DNA of 64,000 bases from Candidatus Pantoea bituminis (GTDB lineage: Bacteria > Pseudomonadota > Gammaproteobacteria > Enterobacterales > Enterobacteriaceae): NCBI RefSeq assembly GCF_018842675.1, contig NZ_JAGTWO010000004.1, forward strand, positions 1,240,001 through 1,304,000, given 5' to 3'. The notes below the pieces were generated by a model that was not told where the DNA came from, did not search any database, and saw only the letters and a program-made list of their open reading frames with translations. This document shows, in pieces, positions 50,121 to 60,200 of the stretch. The position numbers were made by a program, and so were the translations under genes. Position 1 is the stretch's first letter, and every line of letters starts with the position of its first letter.

Positions 50121-52338
50121 ATGAAAAGAAGAGAAGTGTTGCAAAGCGCAGCCTCAGCCATTGTTGGTGCCCTCTCTGTGAGCACCTTTTCCAGCTACGC
50201 AGCAAAAAGTAATGGTATTGCGCTTAAGCCGGTTGATGCCACCGCTGTACCCAAAAGCGACGTACCGATCTTAACGCCAGAAAATGTCTATGCCATGCCA
50301 CCTCAGTTCTGGCAAGGTTTTGAAGGTAAATTATGGATTGGCAAAGCGGGCAGCGATGCCAGTAAAGCAGGTAACCAAATTCCTGTTTTTCTGCGTGATG
50401 CCAACGGTAAAGTCTCTGAGATCAGCCAGCCCATTTCGCTGAACAAAGGCAACTTTGCTCAATTCATTCATGACAATGCCGCGTTGATCGCCGATCCGTC
50501 GCATTCCATGGCCGTCGAGGACAGCAACGGTCAAACGCTGTTTAACATTGCTGATGTGAGCCGTCCAGGGCAGGCGGATTTTAGCCAACGGCTGGCACAG
50601 CCCACGGGTTATCAGCTGATTGGCGAAATTCCTTCGGTGGAAGAGCTGCGTAAAACGCGTCCGCTGTTTGAAGGAGCAAAAATCAAGCTGAAAAGCTGGC
50701 ACGCGGGCCTTGAAGTTGGCGGCGGTGAGTTCGTCGGCAGTTTCCAGGATGCGAAAGATGATGACGGCGTTAATTTTGCAGGGCAGGGTTTTCACTGGCG
50801 TCGCGTTATTGAAGATTACAACCGCCTGACGCTGTTTGATTTTGGCGCGATTGCAGATGGCAAAACAGATACCGCGCCTGCGATTAAAGCGATGTATCAA
50901 TGGTCGCTAGCCGCTGATCTGCAGATTTGCGTGCAGTTCCCGGCAGGTACCTTCTTTGTTACGGCCTGTGATTTTGGCCCAGATAATATGCGCTTCTTCC
51001 GTATTTCGGGCGCGATGGTGAACTTCGGTTATTTTCCTGCGACCACTTTGGTGTCCGACGGTAAATCCGATTTTATCTTCAAAGTTAATGCTCGCTGGGT
51101 GGAAATCTCCAACCTGATTTTCAACGGCAACACGGATACCCATCCCAACCAGCAAGGCTTGTTTAGCAACAGCTGTCCGGGAGGACAATTCTTCCGCGGC
51201 TCATGTTTACGCTTCACGCATGTGGGTGGCACGGCATTGAGCCTGCTGGATACGCTGGATTGCAAAATCGACCAATGGTACGCGTCACGCTGTACCGGTG
51301 ATGTCATCAAAGCCGGTTGGTCTGGCCAGAAAAAAGGCAACTGGGATCACAGTACGGCGATTGAGCTGTCGAATTTCAACGCCCAAAACTGTCGTGGCGG
51401 CAAGGTATTGAATCTGCCGCGCTGCGCTCAGTCCATCATTCATAATGGCTGGATCGAGCACTGCGACTATCCCGGAGACATCTCTAACGGGCAATGGATC
51501 GTTGATGCACTCAGCCTGGAAGATTGTAAAAACCCGCTGATAGCGCACAACTCGCGCTTGAACATGCGTCAAACCAGCCTGCAATCAGGCAGTTGGATTG
51601 ATAACTCTTCGCAGGGCGATCGCTGGCTCAGTGTTTGGGAGATGGGTTCGACGCGCGTTGAATCTTACGGTGTCGCCATTGATGGCAGCCTTAATTACAA
51701 CTACATCACATCGCGCTGGCGGTTGGAAAATAACTCAAACCAACAAACCTGGTTTGAGCTGGGCAGCCTCTATTCCCCTGATGTCGGTGATTCATGGGAA
51801 ATCGAAATTTTTGGCCAGTCGCAATTCAATAACGGTACTGACTCGCAGCCGTTAATGAATGTCGTGAATGACAAAACAACCGGTGGCCGTGCGGTGATCC
51901 ATGTTCAACGCAAGAAGGGCAAGTCGGAAGCCAGCTGGTCTGCCGAAGGAAGCTGCCCGGTGGTTGAGGTGCGCTACGTTGCGCAGCACGACACCGATGT
52001 GCGTGTTTTCGTCAAGCTGGCAGGCTGGACGCCTGCCGCAGTGGTATTGGTGAAAAGCACCGGCAAAACGCGCTTTGATACCGGCCGCTGCGCCCGCGTT
52101 AACGCCAAAATGGTGCCTCGCCAATCCGCCGGGCGGCGAGGAAAGCAAAAAAGCGCCTCAGCGTTTCAGCCTGCACAACGGGAAAGCGGGCATTGGCGCG
52201 AACGAAGAGGGCGATCTGCTTATTGCCTCGCGTCCGCTTTCTGACGATCAGGTTGATACCAGTAAGCCTGCAGGATTTGTCTCGGTAGTCATTAATGGCA
52301 AGCAGGTCGCGATGCCTTATTTTGCCATCAAGTCATAG
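50121..52338 (+). CDS. amsF: AmsF/WceF-like secreted tailspike-type EPS-modifying enzyme (frameshifted at 3' end)
   Basis: A signal peptide with twin Arg (MKRREVLQSAASAIVGALSV) precedes residues about 57-146, which closely resemble the head-binding domain of phage P22 tailspike: GKLWIG, NQIPVF, ISQPISLN and HSMAVEDSNG match GKIYIG, NQIPVY, ITQPLIIN and HSMAIYDANG. From about residue 237, LFDFGAIADGKTDTAPAI opens a right-handed beta-helix of the pectate-lyase/tailspike type. The stewartan-modifying WceF of Pantoea stewartii has been described as tailspike-like. Between about 52080 and 52140 the frame shifts by one extra base; the second frame gives GGEESKKAPQRFSLHNGKAG to YFAIKS at 52338, for about 738 residues. 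It likely trims or releases EPS in the periplasm or outside. Confidence 0.85.
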
Positions 52339-52348
52339 CATTTAAACG

Positions 52349-52370
52349 GGCCGCCACAATGGAGGCGGCC
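52349..52370 (+). other. Hairpin between amsF and amsJ
   Basis: GGCCGCC and GGCGGCC form a perfect 7-bp stem eleven bases after amsF. A T-rich stretch (GGTTTTTTGGGTTTATTTG) follows only about 20 bases later, so terminator activity is doubtful. Confidence 0.4.
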
Positions 52371-52490
52371 AGCAGTTTCAGGAGCGGTTTTTTGGGTTTA
52401 TTTGCCTTATTGCAGTGCTTTAACAGAGTTCACTTAGCCAGTTTGGAAGATGGCGGCTTGCAGAATTAAAAAAATTTATTTGGAGTTTTT

Positions 52491-53753
52491 ATGAAAATTT
52501 TATTGGTGGGTAACCATACCTGTGGGAATCGTGGGGATGGCGCGATTCTTCGTGGACTGATTGATTCGATGCAGTCCGCGCGTAGTGATCTTGATATCGA
52601 TGTCATTAGCCGTTATCCAACCAGCTCTGGTTATTTGCTTCAACAGCACATTCAGCAAGACTCGCTGTTTTTGCATAACAGCAAGTCAGGTAAAGGATTG
52701 GTCGGTTCAGTAAAGCGTAAAGTCGCGAACCGTCTGATGCCTGACATCATGATGGCGCACTTGGGCAAAGGCGGCTTGTATAAATCCTTTTCTGTACCAG
52801 CGCACCTCAAAGCCTTTACTGAAAGCCTGAAACAGTACGATGCAATTATTCAGGTTGGCGGTTCATTCTTCGTCGATCTGTATGGCGTTACCCAGTTTGA
52901 CCATGCGCTGTGTGCCTTGATGGCGAAGAAGCCGATTTACATGATTGGTCACTCAGTCGGCCCGTTCCAGAATCCTCGCGTTAACGCCCTGGCGAACTTT
53001 GTGTTTGACCGCGTAAACAGCCTGGTATTGCGTGAATCTGTCAGTCTTGATCTGATGAAGCGCGATGGTGTGACCAGCTCTAAAGTTGCTGCCGGCGTTG
53101 ATACCGCGTTTTTGGTTAAAGCGCGTGAAGTTGAAAATCCAAGTCATAACTTGCGTCACTGGCAATCTATTATCAGCGCGCGCAAAACGATCGCCATTAC
53201 CGTGCGTGAACTGGCGCCGTTTGACAAGCGTCTGGGTGTGACCCAGAAAGAGTATGAAGAGGCTTTTGGGCGCGTCATTAACGCGATGATTGCCGAAGGC
53301 TATCAGGTTGTGGCTTTCTCAACCTGTACCGGCATCGACAGCTACGCGAAAGATGACCGCATGGTGGCGTTAACGTTACGCGATCACGTTGCACAGCCTG
53401 AGCATTACCATGTCATCATGGACGAATTCAATGACCTTGAATTGGGAATCCTTTTAAGCCACTGTCATTTGACGATCGGCACTCGCCTGCATTCCGCCAT
53501 TATTTCCATGAACTTCGGCACGCCAGCCGTTGCGATCAACTACGAGCACAAGTCGATGGGTGTGATGAATCAGCTTGGTTTGCCGCAGATGGCAACGGAT
53601 GTCAAAAGCCTGATGGATGGTTCGCTGATCGACAAGGTTAAGACCGTTCTTGCTGATTACGACAACATCAAGCACAAGGTCGACACGGCCGTTGCGAATG
53701 AAAGGGAAATTGGCAATCGGATCACTGAAGAGATTCTCAAAGTATTAGGGTAA
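52491..53753 (+). CDS. amsJ: Polysaccharide pyruvyl transferase AmsJ
   Basis: 420 residues of the pyruvyl-transferase superfamily (WcaK/AmsJ branch). The GT-B-like N-terminus MKILLVGNHTCGNRGDGAIL is followed by the glycine-rich AIIQVGGSFFVDLYG, KPIYMIGHSVGPFQNP, LVLRESVSLDLMK and GTRLHSAIISMNFGTPAVAINYEHKS, the C-terminal signature. It adds a pyruvate ketal from phosphoenolpyruvate to a side-chain sugar, the modification that makes amylovoran-type EPS strongly acidic. It is five bases before amsK. Confidence 0.92.
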   Translation: MKILLVGNHTCGNRGDGAILRGLIDSMQSARSDLDIDVISRYPTSSGYLLQQHIQQDSLFLHNSKSGKGLVGSVKRKVANRLMPDIMMAHLGKGGLYKSFSVPAHLKAFTESLKQYDAIIQVGGSFFVDLYGVTQFDHALCALMAKKPIYMIGHSVGPFQNPRVNALANFVFDRVNSLVLRESVSLDLMKRDGVTSSKVAAGVDTAFLVKAREVENPSHNLRHWQSIISARKTIAITVRELAPFDKRLGVTQKEYEEAFGRVINAMIAEGYQVVAFSTCTGIDSYAKDDRMVALTLRDHVAQPEHYHVIMDEFNDLELGILLSHCHLTIGTRLHSAIISMNFGTPAVAINYEHKSMGVMNQLGLPQMATDVKSLMDGSLIDKVKTVLADYDNIKHKVDTAVANEREIGNRITEEILKVLG

Positions 53754-53757
53754 TCAG

Positions 53758-54981
53758 ATGAAGCTGACTTTTTTCACCATGCGTTTCCCGGTTGCCTCCG
53801 AAACCTTTGTTTTGAATCAGGTAACCCATTTTATTGATGCCGGTTACGATGTGGAGATTATTTCGGTATTTCCCGGTGATTTGGTGAATCGGCACGCTGC
53901 CTTTGATGAGTATGGGCTGGCGGCTAAGACACATTATCTGTTGCCGGAAGAGAAAGTCTCGCTGGTGGATAAGCTGATCCAGCGCCTCAAGCTGGTCTTG
54001 CCGAAGATAACCAAATCTTCGCTGCTTCGTTCGCTCAATGTGCGCCGCTATGGCGCACAATCCAGCAAACTGTTGTTGCCATCGATTGTGGCAAATGCGT
54101 CCCAGATTTTCACTGCTGATGTGTTTCTGGTGCATTTTGGTTATGCAGGTGCGCTCGCCAATAAGTTACGCGAGTTAGGCGTGCTGAAGGGCAAACAGGC
54201 CACCGTGTTTCACGGTGCTGACATTTCACGTCGACACATTCTGGAGGAGCACAAACACGATTACATCAATCTGTTTGAGCAGAGCGAACTGATGTTGCCG
54301 ATCAGCCATTTATGGGAGAACAAGCTGATTGAGATGGGTTGCCCGCCAGAAAAAATTCATGTTACCCGCATGGGAATTGAGCCTGAGAAATTTAATTTTC
54401 AGCCGCGTCAGGGATTTCATAAACCTTTGCGGATTGTCTCGGTTGCACGTCTCACTGAGAAGAAAGGACTGGATGTCGCGGTGAAAGCGAGCGCAATTTT
54501 GAAACAGCGCGGTGGCCAGTTCCAGTACACCATTATTGGTAATGGTGATCAGGATGAGATGATGCGCGGCTTTATTGCCGAAGAGGGCATGGAAGATTGT
54601 GTGACGATGCCAGGCTTCAAGCCGCAGAACGAGATCCGCAAAGCATTAAGCGAGGCTGATATCTTCCTGCTGCCGTCTAAAACGGCTGCCGATGGTGACA
54701 TGGAAGGCATTCCCGTGGCACTGATGGAAGCCATGGCGGTCGGTTTGCCGGTGGTTTCTACCTTTCATAGCGGCATCCCTGAACTGATTGAAAACAATGT
54801 TTCCGGCTGGTTAGTTGAAGAAGATGACCCGGAAGCGCTGGCGGATACCTTGCTGAAACTCTCACAGGGAGAAGTGGATGTCGCGCCGGTAGTGGCAGCG
54901 GCTCGACACAAAGTTGAGACCGAATTTAATCAGCATATCGCTTATGGCGAGCTGGCACAGATTCTGGAGCGATTGGTGTGA
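53758..54981 (+). CDS. amsK: Family-4 glycosyltransferase AmsK (WcaL-like)
   Basis: 407 residues of GT family 4. N-terminus MKLTFFTMRFPVASETFVLNQV and VHFGYAGALANKLRELG are typical of the AmsK/WcaL/CpsK branch, as is VFHGADISRR. The C-terminal donor domain has RIVSVARLTEKKGLDVAVKAS, IIGNGDQDEMM and MEGIPVALMEAMAVGLPVVSTFHSGIPELI with the EX7E pattern. In E. amylovora AmsK adds a late sugar to the lipid-linked repeat unit. It overlaps amsL by four bases (GTGA). Confidence 0.93.
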   Translation: MKLTFFTMRFPVASETFVLNQVTHFIDAGYDVEIISVFPGDLVNRHAAFDEYGLAAKTHYLLPEEKVSLVDKLIQRLKLVLPKITKSSLLRSLNVRRYGAQSSKLLLPSIVANASQIFTADVFLVHFGYAGALANKLRELGVLKGKQATVFHGADISRRHILEEHKHDYINLFEQSELMLPISHLWENKLIEMGCPPEKIHVTRMGIEPEKFNFQPRQGFHKPLRIVSVARLTEKKGLDVAVKASAILKQRGGQFQYTIIGNGDQDEMMRGFIAEEGMEDCVTMPGFKPQNEIRKALSEADIFLLPSKTAADGDMEGIPVALMEAMAVGLPVVSTFHSGIPELIENNVSGWLVEEDDPEALADTLLKLSQGEVDVAPVVAAARHKVETEFNQHIAYGELAQILERLV

Positions 54982-56318
54982 GTGGATTTAAGTCACAGGC
55001 GATTTGGTTGTTTGGCAGCACCTGTTTTTCGGCGGTGCTGCAGGTTGCACAACTTAGCCTTCTCGCCCGTAAGCTGGAAACCCATGAACTGGGGCTTTTA
55101 GCCATTATTAACGCCATTCTGGCCGTAGCGGGTGTACTTCAGGATATGGGCATGAGCAGCTATCTCGTGCACCGTCAGAACATTACTCGCCGCGAGCAGA
55201 GCACCATTTACTGGGTGAACGTCTCACTCAGTTTATGTACTGGCTTGATCATGCTAGCGATTGCCTTTCCGGTTGCCTGGTTCTATCACCTGCCAGAGCT
55301 GGTAGGTCTGATCATGTTGACCAGCCTGAACTTTCTGGTGTTGGGGCATTTGTCGCAATACCAGGCGCACTACATCAAAACCAAGCGGATGGTCTCGCTG
55401 GCAAAAATTGAGATGGGCACCAAGCTGTTCGCCTTTCTGTGCGTAGTGGCGATGCTGCAATACACCTCGCTTACGGTGGCCGCGGCCATACTCGGTCTAT
55501 TCATTAACGCCTTTACCCGCATCATTTGCATGATTGTGCTGGGCGAGAAATCATGGCGTCCCACGTGGGAATTTGATAAAGCGACCTTTATTGGCGCGGT
55601 GCGTTACGGTAGCTATCAGTTGGGATCGCAGACGATCAATCAGTTACGTACCCAAGCCGATGCGCTCGTGGTGGGTAAAGTGATGGGCGCGGAGATGCTG
55701 GGGGTTTACTCACTGGCGAAAGAGCTGGTATTACAACCGCTGAAGCTGGTTACACCGGTGATTAACCGTTTAGCGCTACCGCGTTTTGCAGAGAAACAGC
55801 AGGATCCTGAACAGCTTAAGAAACTGTTCCTGAAGGGAACGCTGGCGATTATGTTGTTCAGCAGCGCCATGTATTTTGTTATCGGCGTCTTCTCTCCGGT
55901 TATCGTGCGTGTGCTGTATGGCACATCCCATGAGCAGGTTTATCATCTGATCCCGCTGATGTTGTTATTCGGTATGCTGCGTCCAATGGGTGGTTTGACC
56001 GGGGCGATTTCGCAAGCGAACGGTCGCACTAACGTGGAATTCTACTGGAACATTGTCGCGAGCCTGGTGGTATTAGGAGTATTAGCCACGACCTTCATCT
56101 GGCCAAATGTCCTCTACGTTGCATTAACGCTCTCTATCTCTCAGGTATTGATATCCGCGCTGGCACATCCTTTCTTTATCAAGCCGGTGATTGGTATTCG
56201 CTTTATGCCCTATGCGCGTCAGTGGATGTCAGTTTCAGTGGTGTTCGTTGGGCTAATGATGCTGATTAATCACTTCAATTTGTTTGTAATGCCGGAGTGG
56301 TTTGAGCGCTGGTTGTAA
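54978..56318 (+). CDS. amsL: Lipid-linked repeat-unit flippase AmsL (Wzx)
   Basis: 446 residues with about twelve to fourteen hydrophobic helices, in the MOP/MVF superfamily (WzxC-like). Starts at GTG 54978 (MSGFKSQAIWLFGSTCFSAVLQ), overlapping the amsK stop. Typical segments are LLARKLETHELGLLAIINAILA, QLRTQADALVVGKVMGAEMLGVYSLAKELVLQPLK and HLIPLMLLFGMLRPMGGLTGA. It moves undecaprenyl-PP-linked repeats across the inner membrane for polymerisation by AmsC. Last gene of the operon; a strong terminator follows about 125 bases later. Confidence 0.93.
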   Translation: MSGFKSQAIWLFGSTCFSAVLQVAQLSLLARKLETHELGLLAIINAILAVAGVLQDMGMSSYLVHRQNITRREQSTIYWVNVSLSLCTGLIMLAIAFPVAWFYHLPELVGLIMLTSLNFLVLGHLSQYQAHYIKTKRMVSLAKIEMGTKLFAFLCVVAMLQYTSLTVAAAILGLFINAFTRIICMIVLGEKSWRPTWEFDKATFIGAVRYGSYQLGSQTINQLRTQADALVVGKVMGAEMLGVYSLAKELVLQPLKLVTPVINRLALPRFAEKQQDPEQLKKLFLKGTLAIMLFSSAMYFVIGVFSPVIVRVLYGTSHEQVYHLIPLMLLFGMLRPMGGLTGAISQANGRTNVEFYWNIVASLVVLGVLATTFIWPNVLYVALTLSISQVLISALAHPFFIKPVIGIRFMPYARQWMSVSVVFVGLMMLINHFNLFVMPEWFERWL

Positions 56319-56443
56319 TGCCCTGTTCCCCCGAAGAGTCCGTGTGTAGAAACGCAGCTTAACAAGGGGACGAACGGAGCAATACCTGGCAAGCCTGGCT
56401 AAGCTCCGGCGATGTAAGTTCAGGGTATATAACGTCAAATTAT

Positions 56444-56476
56444 ACGGGTGACACGGTGTCGCCCGTTTCTTTTTTG
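56444..56476 (+). terminator. Rho-independent terminator of the ams operon
   Basis: ACGGGTGACAC and GTGTCGCCCGT pair with a single G-U position around one base, followed by TTTCTTTTTT. It ends the ams transcript. The remaining 56477-56720 sequence holds no gene; a TATACT at 56654-56659 could be a galF -10 hexamer, but no -35 with proper spacing is obvious. Confidence 0.88.
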
Positions 56477-56720
56477 GCTGGCCTCAGGGCGTTTTCTTAT
56501 TTCATGACGGATCGGATTTGTGTCCAACCGGATCGAATTTCATTTGGCGATTACTGATTGTCTTTCCTCATATTCTGCACGCTCTGTCCCTAGGTAAAAA
56601 GCCGAATTTCCATGATTTGACAGTCAGTTAGTGTAGGATTTTCAGATAAAGATTATACTTGCAGCTCTGGCCGATCCTGCATAATCGATCCACATCTTCA
56701 CTTCATTAAACGGAATAAAC

Positions 56721-57617
56721 ATGACCAAGCTTAAAGCAGTAATCCCGGTTGCGGGTCTCGGTATGCATATGCTCCCTGCGACTAAAGCCATTCCGAAAGA
56801 AATGCTGCCTGTTGTCGACAAACCGATGATTCAATACATCGTGGATGAATGTGTTGCAGCGGGCATCAAAGAGATTGTGCTGGTCACCCATGCTTCCAAA
56901 AATGCGGTGGAAAACCACTTTGATACGACTTACGAGCTGGAAGCATTGCTTGAAGCGCGCGTTAAGCGTCAATTGCTGAGCGAAGTACAATCAATCTGTC
57001 CTCCGGGCGTTACCATCATGAACGTGCGTCAGGCACAACCATTAGGTCTTGGTCACTCCATTTTGTGTGCCCGCCCAATGATTGGTGATAATCCGTTCGT
57101 CGTGGTACTGCCAGACGTGCTGCTGGATGATTCCACCGCTGACCACCTGCGTTATAACCTGGCAGCGATGGTTGCACGCTTCGAAGAAACCGGTCACAGC
57201 CAGGTGCTGGCGAAACACATGCCAAACTCTGATCTCTCTGAATACTCGGTGATTACCACTGAAGAACCTATCGACAACCCAGGCGATGTTAGCAGCATCA
57301 CCAATTTTGTTGAGAAGCCAGAAAACCCGGCTGAACTGAATTCCGATCTGGCTGCGGTAGGTCGCTATGTTCTTTCTGCTGATATCTGGGCAGAACTGGA
57401 GCGTACCGAGCCAGGCGCGTGGGGTCGTATTCAGCTGACCGATGCTATCGCCAGCCTGAGCAAGCAGAAAACGGTAGATGTTTCGCTGTTAACGGGTAAA
57501 AGCTTCGACTGTGGTCGTAAGCTGGGTTACATGCAGGCATTCGTTTCATACGGCCTGCGTAACAACGCACAAGGTCGCGATTTCCGCGAAGCTATTCAAA
57601 AGATCCTGGCGAAGTAA
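56721..57617 (+). CDS. galF: UTP-glucose-1-phosphate uridylyltransferase subunit GalF
   Basis: 298 residues of the GalU/GalF family. The nucleotide loop reads [21 protein letters not shown]; Met-His at this place, instead of Thr-Arg, marks GalF rather than GalU and lowers catalytic activity. Other family motifs: [44 protein letters not shown] and [19 protein letters not shown]. GalF tunes the UDP-glucose pool and stands at the border between the EPS and O-antigen loci in many enterics. It is followed by galE after 52 bases. Confidence 0.93.
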   Translation: MTKLKAVIPVAGLGMHMLPATKAIPKEMLPVVDKPMIQYIVDECVAAGIKEIVLVTHASKNAVENHFDTTYELEALLEARVKRQLLSEVQSICPPGVTIMNVRQAQPLGLGHSILCARPMIGDNPFVVVLPDVLLDDSTADHLRYNLAAMVARFEETGHSQVLAKHMPNSDLSEYSVITTEEPIDNPGDVSSITNFVEKPENPAELNSDLAAVGRYVLSADIWAELERTEPGAWGRIQLTDAIASLSKQKTVDVSLLTGKSFDCGRKLGYMQAFVSYGLRNNAQGRDFREAIQKILAK

Positions 57618-57669
57618 CCTTCAACATTCACGTGCCGCGTGTTTACGCGGCAGACTGAAAGGAGTTCAC

Positions 57670-58683
57670 ATGGCTATTTTAGTAACGGGCGGCGCAGGCT
57701 ATATCGGCTCCCATACGGTGCTGGCATTGTTGCAGCGTGGCGACGACGTTGTTGTGCTGGATAACCTGTGCAATGCCTCGCGCGAAGCCATCAGTCGCGT
57801 AGAGAAGTTATCTGGCAAGAAAGCCACCTTTGTTGAAGGCGACATTCGCGATCGCGCCTGCTTGCGCGATCTGTTCGCATCTAATGATATCTCTGCCGTG
57901 ATTCACTTCGCCGCGTTGAAAGCGGTAGGCGAATCAACGCGTATGCCGCTTGAATACTATGAGAACAACGTAGCGGGCACCGTGGTGTTGCTGGAAGAGA
58001 TGCGCAGCGCAGGTGTCTGGAACTTTATTTTCAGCTCTTCTGCCACCGTCTATGGCGCAGATGCGCCGGTTCCGTACGTAGAAACCACGCCGATTGGTGG
58101 AACGACAAGCCCGTATGGCACCTCGAAGCTGATGACTGAATTTATCCTGCGTGACTTCGCCAAAGCCGATTCAAACTTCAAAGCGATTGCGCTGCGTTAT
58201 TTCAACCCAGTTGGCGCACATGAATCAGGCGAAATTGGTGAAGACCCAACAGGTATTCCAAACAATTTGCTGCCTTACATTGCGCAGGTTGCGATTGGAC
58301 GTTTAGAAAAGCTGGGCGTGTTCGGTGGTGATTACGATACGCCAGATGGCACCTGCCTGCGTGATTACATTCACGTGGTTGACCTGGCAGAAGGGCACCT
58401 AAAAGCGCTGGATCACTTAAGCAAGGTGGAAGGGTATAAAGCCTATAACCTTGGCGGCGGCAAAGGTTTCTCAGTGCTGGAGATGATTAATTCATTTGAG
58501 AATGCTTCTGGTAAGAAGATTCCATTTGAGATCAAACCGCGCCGCGACGGTGACCTGCCAGCGTTCTGGGCTGATGCGTCGCTGGCCAATGATGAGCTGG
58601 ACTGGCGTGTGACGCGCGGCATCGATGAGATGATGCGTGATACCTGGAACTGGCAGAGCAAGAATCCAAATGGTTTTAAATAA
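57670..58683 (+). CDS. galE: UDP-glucose 4-epimerase GalE
   Basis: 337 residues of the extended SDR family. MAILVTGGAGYIGSHTVLAL is the NAD-binding start; SSSATVYGADAPVPYVE supplies the catalytic Ser/Thr, and SPYGTSKLMTEFIL the YxxxK pair. RYFNPVGAHESGEIGEDP is also typical. ATG 57670 has AGGAG six bases upstream; the open frame extends back into galF but those residues are not part of the family. It provides UDP-galactose for the galactose-rich EPS. Duplication with a gal-operon galE elsewhere is expected but not visible. Confidence 0.95.
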   Translation: MAILVTGGAGYIGSHTVLALLQRGDDVVVLDNLCNASREAISRVEKLSGKKATFVEGDIRDRACLRDLFASNDISAVIHFAALKAVGESTRMPLEYYENNVAGTVVLLEEMRSAGVWNFIFSSSATVYGADAPVPYVETTPIGGTTSPYGTSKLMTEFILRDFAKADSNFKAIALRYFNPVGAHESGEIGEDPTGIPNNLLPYIAQVAIGRLEKLGVFGGDYDTPDGTCLRDYIHVVDLAEGHLKALDHLSKVEGYKAYNLGGGKGFSVLEMINSFENASGKKIPFEIKPRRDGDLPAFWADASLANDELDWRVTRGIDEMMRDTWNWQSKNPNGFK

Positions 58684-58697
58684 CCGTTAAGCTTTAA

Positions 58698-58726
58698 AAG
58701 GCGAACAAACGTTCGCCTTATTTTCT
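58698..58726 (+). terminator. Rho-independent terminator after galE
   Basis: AAGGCGAAC-AAAC-GTTCGCCTT is followed by ATTTTCT, fifteen bases past galE. Beyond it, 58727-59003 has no gene and probably carries the rml promoter. Confidence 0.9.
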
Positions 58727-59003
58727 ACGATTTGAAATCCCATCTTGAAATTCACAGAATTCTGATTGCAGCTTGTTGACGCATCAGCAACCATCATCTA
58801 CGCCTTATAGGCGGTTATTACTTGAACTAACACCCGATATTTGAACTCATTTCGTTCGTCATTCTGAAACCCGAGTGATAGAATTTGCCCTTGTTAAATG
58901 ATTACTCAGCTTAAATTATTTCAGTAATAAAGCGATATCTATCAACGGAATACTGAAAATACGCAAAGTCGTGATTACAGCGTTCTACTCTAGCCAAAGA
59001 TCA

Positions 59004-59042
59004 TCAGCATCGTGGGAGCTGTAACCCAAGGGCGGTAGCGTG
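59004..59042 (+). promoter_or_regulatory. Second JUMPstart/ops element, upstream of the rml (O-antigen) operon
   Basis: The segment carries CAGCATCGTGGGAGCTGTAA, then CCCAAGGGCGGTAGCGTG, close to the JUMPstart consensus; GGCGGTAGCGTG at 59031-59042 is a perfect ops element. It lies 78 bases before rmlB and indicates RfaH control of the O-antigen genes that follow. Confidence 0.93.
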
Positions 59043-59120
59043 CCTAAAGATTGCTTTTACTTATCTGCTTACATGCAGGCAGCAATGCCTACGATAGCTT
59101 GTCAGGAATAACAAAACGTT

Positions 59121-60200
59121 ATGAAGATTTTAATTACTGGTGGTGCAGGTTTTATTGGTTCGGCGGTGGTGCGGCACGTCATTGATCAGACGGATGATGA
59201 AGTCATTAATGTCGACAAATTAACCTACGCGGGTAATCTTGAGTCTCTTAAAGACGTGAGTCAAAGCTCTCGCTACCACTTTCAACATGTTGATATTTGT
59301 GATGGCCAGGCAATCACCCAGGTTCTTAATGATTATCAACCTGATGCCATTATGCATCTTGCTGCTGAAAGCCATGTTGACCGCTCAATTACCGGCCCGG
59401 CTGAATTTGTGCAGACCAATGTCGTGGGAACCTACACGCTGCTAGAGGCCTGCCGTCAATATTGGTCAGCGCTACCTGAAGAACGTAAAAGTGCATTCCG
59501 CTTTCATCACATCTCAACTGATGAAGTTTATGGCGACTTGCCACATCCTGATGAAATGGAAGGTGAATTACCGCTGTTTACGGAAGAAAGCTCCTACGCG
59601 CCAAGCAGCCCCTATTCTTCTACCAAAGCAGCCAGCGATCATTTGGTCCGCGCATGGGGCCGCACCTACAAATTGCCAGTCATTGTTACCAACTGTTCGA
59701 ATAACTATGGCCCTTATCACTTTCCTGAGAAGCTTATCCCACTGATCATCAGCAATGCACTCGCCGGTAAACCATTACCTATTTATGGTAAAGGGGATCA
59801 GATTCGTGATTGGTTATATGTGGAAGATCATGCCCGCGCGCTTTATACCGTCGTTAAGCAGGCTCAACCCGGTAGCACTTACAATATCGGCGGACATAAT
59901 GAAAAGAAAAATATCGATGTTGTATTGAAAGTATGTGAATTGTTAGATGAACTTCGTCCGAAAACCACGCCTTATCGCGATCAGATTACCTATGTCCAAG
60001 ATCGTCCTGGCCATGACCGCCGTTATGCTATTGATGCGAGCAAAATCGAAAAAGATTTAGGCTGGAAACCACAAGAGACTTTTGAAACAGGTTTGAAAAA
60101 GACGGTGGAGTGGTATCTCAACAATGCACAATGGGTTGAGCATGTTCAAAGTGGTGCGTATCAGAACTGGATCAAAGAAAATTACGAGAAACGCAGCTAA
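59121..60200 (+). CDS. rmlB: dTDP-glucose 4,6-dehydratase RmlB (RfbB)
   Basis: Second step of dTDP-L-rhamnose synthesis. 359 residues: [20 protein letters not shown] binds [15 protein letters not shown] is a dehydratase hallmark, [13 protein letters not shown] carries the catalytic Thr-Asp-Glu triad and [13 protein letters not shown] the YxxxK pair. [18 protein letters not shown] and [19 protein letters not shown] complete the family pattern. It overlaps rmlD by one base (TAATG) and is the first gene after the second ops element. Confidence 0.97.
   Translation: MKILITGGAGFIGSAVVRHVIDQTDDEVINVDKLTYAGNLESLKDVSQSSRYHFQHVDICDGQAITQVLNDYQPDAIMHLAAESHVDRSITGPAEFVQTNVVGTYTLLEACRQYWSALPEERKSAFRFHHISTDEVYGDLPHPDEMEGELPLFTEESSYAPSSPYSSTKAASDHLVRAWGRTYKLPVIVTNCSNNYGPYHFPEKLIPLIISNALAGKPLPIYGKGDQIRDWLYVEDHARALYTVVKQAQPGSTYNIGGHNEKKNIDVVLKVCELLDELRPKTTPYRDQITYVQDRPGHDRRYAIDASKIEKDLGWKPQETFETGLKKTVEWYLNNAQWVEHVQSGAYQNWIKENYEKRS

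Noticed and set aside
50121..52338. Prophage tailspike remnant in the EPS locus
   Set aside because: The gene has a secretion signal, lies in the conserved amsF position and has no phage neighbours, so it is an EPS operon gene with phage-like domains rather than a prophage fragment.
56721..57617. GalU instead of GalF
   Set aside because: The nucleotide-loop GLGMHMLP has Met-His where GalU has Thr-Arg, and the gene stands at the EPS/O-antigen border typical of galF.
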